Source of the DNA: an uncultured Flavobacterium sp.
GTDB taxonomy: Bacteria > Bacteroidota > Bacteroidia > Flavobacteriales > Flavobacteriaceae
DNA: 26,451 nt
NCBI RefSeq assembly: GCF_946220915.1
Contig: NZ_CAMIHH010000039.1
Coordinates: 1-26,451 of the forward strand
Direction of reading: 5' to 3'
In this document: positions 24,026 through 26,451 of the stretch, one piece after another
Layout: each line of letters opens with the position of its first letter
Position numbering within the stretch: position 1 is the stretch's first letter
The notes under the pieces: model-generated
What the model was told of the DNA's origin: nothing
Database searches by the model: none
The model's input: the letters and a program-made list of their open reading frames with translations, nothing else
Translations under genes and position numbers: made by a program

Positions 24026-25423
24026 ATGGCAAAATTAAAATTAAGGGGCAAAGACCTCATTGATATAGGATATCCGCAAAACAAGTCCATCAGCATTGCC
24101 CTGGACACCATGCAGAAGCATTTTAAAAAAGAAACAAAACCCAACGTGCTTGCAATGCTGAAAGAGGTGCTGGACGATCCTGAAAAATTTAAGGGGAATG
24201 ACACTTTCGGAAAAATCTCTGACGCGCTGCTCGAAGCCAAAAAAGCTGAAGCACGCCAACTGAATGCAACCCGTGCGCCTTTTACCATATTTGGCGAGAA
24301 CGAAATAGAAGCAGGCGCTAAGGAACAGCTGTATACGGCATTGAAGCTCCCGGTATCGAAAGCCGGTGCATTGATGCCTGACGGGCACTCGGGGTACGGG
24401 CTGCCAATAGGCGGTGTGCTGGCAACCGAAAATGCCGTGATACCTTATGGTGTTGGCGTAGATATTGGATGCAGGATGTGCCTGAGCATATTCGGCATTG
24501 ACATCTCCTTTATCGAAGGGCATAAGGACAAATATGTGGGCATCCTCGAAACACATACAAAGTTTGGCCCTAACGAGGTGCACCGCAGCCCAAGCGATCA
24601 TGAGATATTCGAGCGCGATGCCTTTAAGGAAATACCGCTTTTAAAAAGGCTTAAGGACAAAGCGTTCCAGCAACTGGGGAGTTCGGGTGGCGGTAACCAT
24701 TTTGTGGAATTTGGCATTGTAGAACTATTTGATGGAGAGAATGAGTTTGGCGTGCCGCCGGGAAGATATGTAGCTGTATTGTCGCATAGCGGGTCACGCG
24801 GGCTTGGTGCCAATGTGGCCAAACAGTATACCGACCTCGCCATGAAGCAGACACCGCTCCCCAAAGAAGCGCGGCATTTGGGATGGCTGGACCTCGACAC
24901 ACACGATGGGCAGGAATACTGGATCGCGATGAACCTGGCTGGCGATTATGCCTCGGCCTGCCACCACGACATACATAAGCGCATTGCAAAGGCATTGGGC
25001 GAACGGCCGTTGGCCATGATCGAGAATCATCACAATTTTGCATGGAAGGAAATCGTGGATGGCCGGGAACTGATCGTGCACCGCAAGGGAGCCACACCTG
25101 CACAAAAGAACGTTTTAGGCATCATTCCGGGATCAATGACCGCACCGGGTTATATTGTACGGGGCAAGGGCAACCCGCTTTCCCTAAGCTCGGCTTCGCA
25201 TGGTGCAGGAAGGCAGATGTCGCGGACGGTTGCCAAACGTTCCATAACGCAAAGTGAGCTCAAAAAAGTACTGAAAGATCATGGCGTGACACTCCTTGGC
25301 GCAGGCCTCGACGAAGCGCCAATGGCCTATAAGGACATAAAAAAGGTCATGGCGCACCAAACCGAACTGGTAGATGTTGTTGGTACTTTTCTCCCTAAGA
25401 TCGTGCGGATGGACAGGGGGTAA
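24026..25423 (+). CDS. rtcB: RtcB family RNA ligase
   Basis: 465 residues from the ATG at 24026; an upstream in-frame ATG at 23993 would add an unlikely MLPCLLLKIKI. RtcB joins RNA 3'-phosphate or 2',3'-cyclic-phosphate ends to 5'-OH ends using GTP and Mn. All key groups are present: DGHSGYGLPIGG (119-130), metal ligands D146 and C149 (GVDIGC), H225 (GGGNHFVEFG), H254 (LSHSGSRGLG), the ENHHNF His pair (335-336), HRKGATPA, and the guanylylated H392 in SHGAGR. It is about 60 residues longer than E. coli RtcB, mainly at the N-terminus. The usual GCGM sequence reads GCRM here. Cotranscribed with the PcfJ gene; no archease or rtcA is adjacent. Confidence 0.95.
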   Translation: MAKLKLRGKDLIDIGYPQNKSISIALDTMQKHFKKETKPNVLAMLKEVLDDPEKFKGNDTFGKISDALLEAKKAEARQLNATRAPFTIFGENEIEAGAKEQLYTALKLPVSKAGALMPDGHSGYGLPIGGVLATENAVIPYGVGVDIGCRMCLSIFGIDISFIEGHKDKYVGILETHTKFGPNEVHRSPSDHEIFERDAFKEIPLLKRLKDKAFQQLGSSGGGNHFVEFGIVELFDGENEFGVPPGRYVAVLSHSGSRGLGANVAKQYTDLAMKQTPLPKEARHLGWLDLDTHDGQEYWIAMNLAGDYASACHHDIHKRIAKALGERPLAMIENHHNFAWKEIVDGRELIVHRKGATPAQKNVLGIIPGSMTAPGYIVRGKGNPLSLSSASHGAGRQMSRTVAKRSITQSELKKVLKDHGVTLLGAGLDEAPMAYKDIKKVMAHQTELVDVVGTFLPKIVRMDRG

Positions 25424-25455
25424 TAAACTGGCTGGGAATTTTACTGTGGCAAATT

Positions 25456-25490
25456 ATAAACCCCAAAGATTTAATGCCTTTGGGGTTTAT
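25456..25490. terminator. Bidirectional terminator between rtcB and the metallophosphatase gene
   Basis: ATAAACCCCAAAG (25456-25468) and CTTTGGGGTTTAT (25478-25490) form a perfect 13 bp stem with a 9-base loop, T-rich on the rtcB side. The two genes are convergent, so it can end both transcripts. Confidence 0.9.
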
Positions 25491-25508
25491 TTATTTTCAT
25501 AATCAGCA

Positions 25509-26237
25509 CTAGTTCCTGCCTTTCTCGTCCGGATATAATTCGGTTACCGGATCACTTTGCCAAAATTCTTTTGTATCGGCATCAAGTATTGTTAAAGGCC
25601 CTTTAAAAGCGGCACCGGTATCTACATTCCAGATATTTGCTTTTTGTACAGGCACGGTTGCCCCTATGCGTGTTACAGGAGTATGGCCAATAAAAATTTC
25701 TTTGTAATGTGTAAATCGTTTAGGATAAAGCGGATCTTCATGCCCGATATTTTTATCAAGGCATAATGCTGTTTCCCAAAGCGTCCTGTCCCAATAGAAC
25801 ATCCGCGAAAAATATTCATTCCGGACGCCATTCAGATTGGTAAATCCGGCGTGCACAAAAAGGCGGTTGTTATCATCAAGATAATAATCGGCAAGGCTTT
25901 CGAGAAATAATATATGTAGTTGCTTTTTATTACTATCCAGCATATTATAGCTGTCCATCGTAAGGCGGCCGCCATGGGTAAACCATTCTTCAGTATACTC
26001 ACCTGTCTTAAGCCACCGCATCAGCAGGTCATCATGGTTACCCCTAATAAAAATGCAGGTATACTTCGTCTTAAGACTAATCAAATAGTCGATAACTTCC
26101 GGCGACTGTCCCCAGCCATCTACATAATCTCCTAAAAATATTAGCCGGTCTGATTTAGTAGCCTCTGACCTTTCCAGTATCTGCACTAATGCTTTATATC
26201 CTCCGTGAATATCCCCAATTACAAGATTTCTTCCCAT
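25509..26237 (-). CDS. Calcineurin-like metallophosphatase (PrpE / ApaH-like Ser/Thr phosphatase family)
   Basis: 242 residues, a complete metallophosphoesterase. Metal-binding motifs in order: GDIHG (8-12), GDYVDGW (36-42), GNHDD (66-70), HAGF (129-132) and GHTP (184-187). The pattern fits the bacterial Ser/Thr phosphatase and diadenosine tetraphosphatase-like group. Which substrate it uses, phosphoprotein, NpnN or another, cannot be told from sequence. There is no signal peptide, so it is cytoplasmic. Standing alone on the minus strand, it starts at ATG 26237. Confidence 0.9.
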   Translation of the reverse strand: MGRNLVIGDIHGGYKALVQILERSEATKSDRLIFLGDYVDGWGQSPEVIDYLISLKTKYTCIFIRGNHDDLLMRWLKTGEYTEEWFTHGGRLTMDSYNMLDSNKKQLHILFLESLADYYLDDNNRLFVHAGFTNLNGVRNEYFSRMFYWDRTLWETALCLDKNIGHEDPLYPKRFTHYKEIFIGHTPVTRIGATVPVQKANIWNVDTGAAFKGPLTILDADTKEFWQSDPVTELYPDEKGRN

Positions 26238-26317
26238 AGATTATTTTATACACATACGTAAATTTACTCTTTTACACGTAAGTAAAAGTGCAACTTCTGA
26301 TTGTTCAGAAAAAATTA

Positions 26318-26337
26318 ACACAACAACGTTGTTGTGT
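26318..26337. repeat. 20 bp perfect palindrome
   Basis: ACACAACAACGTTGTTGTGT is perfectly self-complementary with no loop. It lies about 80 bp upstream of the metallophosphatase start and 8 bp from the OmpA terminator. The lack of a loop suits a dimeric protein-binding site better than an RNA hairpin. A -7 consensus was not found next to it. Confidence 0.6.
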
Positions 26338-26344
26338 CAAATAG

Positions 26345-26376
26345 CAAAAGCCCTGTACGGGTGTACAGGGCTTTTG
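26345..26376 (-). terminator. Strong terminator of the OmpA-family gene
   Basis: CAAAAGCCCTGTAC (26345-26358) and GTACAGGGCTTTTG (26363-26376) form a perfect 14 bp stem with a 4-base loop. On the minus strand the stem ends in TTTTG. It lies 20 bp beyond the stop of the partial gene at the window end. Confidence 0.88.
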
Positions 26377-26396
26377 TTTATGAAGTTATTAAGTCG

Positions 26397-26451
26397 TTAT
26401 TTCTTCACGATGATGAACTCCGAGCGGCGGTTTTGTGCGTGCTGCTCTTCG
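26397..26451 (-). CDS. OmpA-family protein, C-terminal fragment
   Basis: Only the last 17 codons and the stop are inside the window, on the minus strand. They read EEQHAQNRRSEFIIVKK. The A-x-NRR-x-E-F/I-x-I sequence is the end of the OmpA peptidoglycan-binding domain, where the Asn-Arg-Arg helix sits close to the diaminopimelate-binding site. The rest of the gene lies outside, so the protein type (porin-like, PorE-like or lipoprotein) cannot be told. Confidence 0.8.
   Translation of the reverse strand, partial: EEQHAQNRRSEFIIVKK

Noticed and set aside
1..26451. CRISPR array or transposon with a transposase gene
   Set aside because: No regularly spaced repeat-spacer series and no transposase or integrase motif was seen; the repeats present are short, dispersed and intergenic.

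Overview
The window looks like a chromosome segment from a Bacteroidota bacterium of the Flavobacteriaceae, probably Flavobacterium or a close relative. The evidence is a complete Bat aerotolerance operon, a T9SS type A sorting domain, a TonB-dependent receptor with a carboxypeptidase-like N-terminal domain, a DUF5689 lipoprotein, several TAnnTTTG -7 boxes, and A/T-rich leaders mostly without Shine-Dalgarno sites. No rRNA, tRNA, CRISPR array, integrase or transposase gene was seen.

Layout. (1) Positions 1-264 hold a truncated GxxExxY gene, followed by a 15-16 bp inverted repeat pair at 270-472. (2) 488-8931, minus strand: moxR, a DUF58 gene, a two-pass BatD-like protein, batA, batB, batC and batD. 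The genes from DUF58 to batC overlap or nearly touch; a repeat-bearing gap of about 195 bp separates batC from batD. (3) 9220-12192, plus strand: a YdhF-like aldo/keto reductase, an SDR dehydrogenase and an AlbA_2/Schlafen-type protein. (4) 12182-18626: a T9SS-secreted protein, then a DUF5689 lipoprotein and a TonB-dependent receptor on the minus strand, with a secreted endonuclease/exonuclease/phosphatase protein divergent on the plus strand. (5) 18923-21823: 3-hydroxyanthranilate 3,4-dioxygenase, an AlkD-like protein, and an ALDH7-family dehydrogenase whose promoter diverges from that of alkD. (6) 21824-25423: an 811 bp gene-poor stretch with a strong promoter, a 28-codon leader ORF and two successive terminators, leading into a PcfJ-domain gene and rtcB. 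(7) 25509 to the end: a metallophosphatase, a 20 bp perfect palindrome, a strong terminator and the C-terminus of an OmpA-family protein.

The MoxR/Bat genes should form one envelope complex built from an AAA+ ATPase, vWA proteins and TPR/BatD partners. The receptor, DUF5689 lipoprotein and secreted phosphodiesterase-like enzyme look like a nutrient-scavenging locus. The most unusual part is 22049-22419. It resembles transcription attenuation: a consensus promoter, a short translated leader, an early hairpin, an antiterminator pairing and an intrinsic terminator. A second terminator with two complementary upstream copies follows. No better promoter was seen before pcfJ-rtcB, so this may be a leader controlling an RNA-repair gene pair. 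That link is inference.
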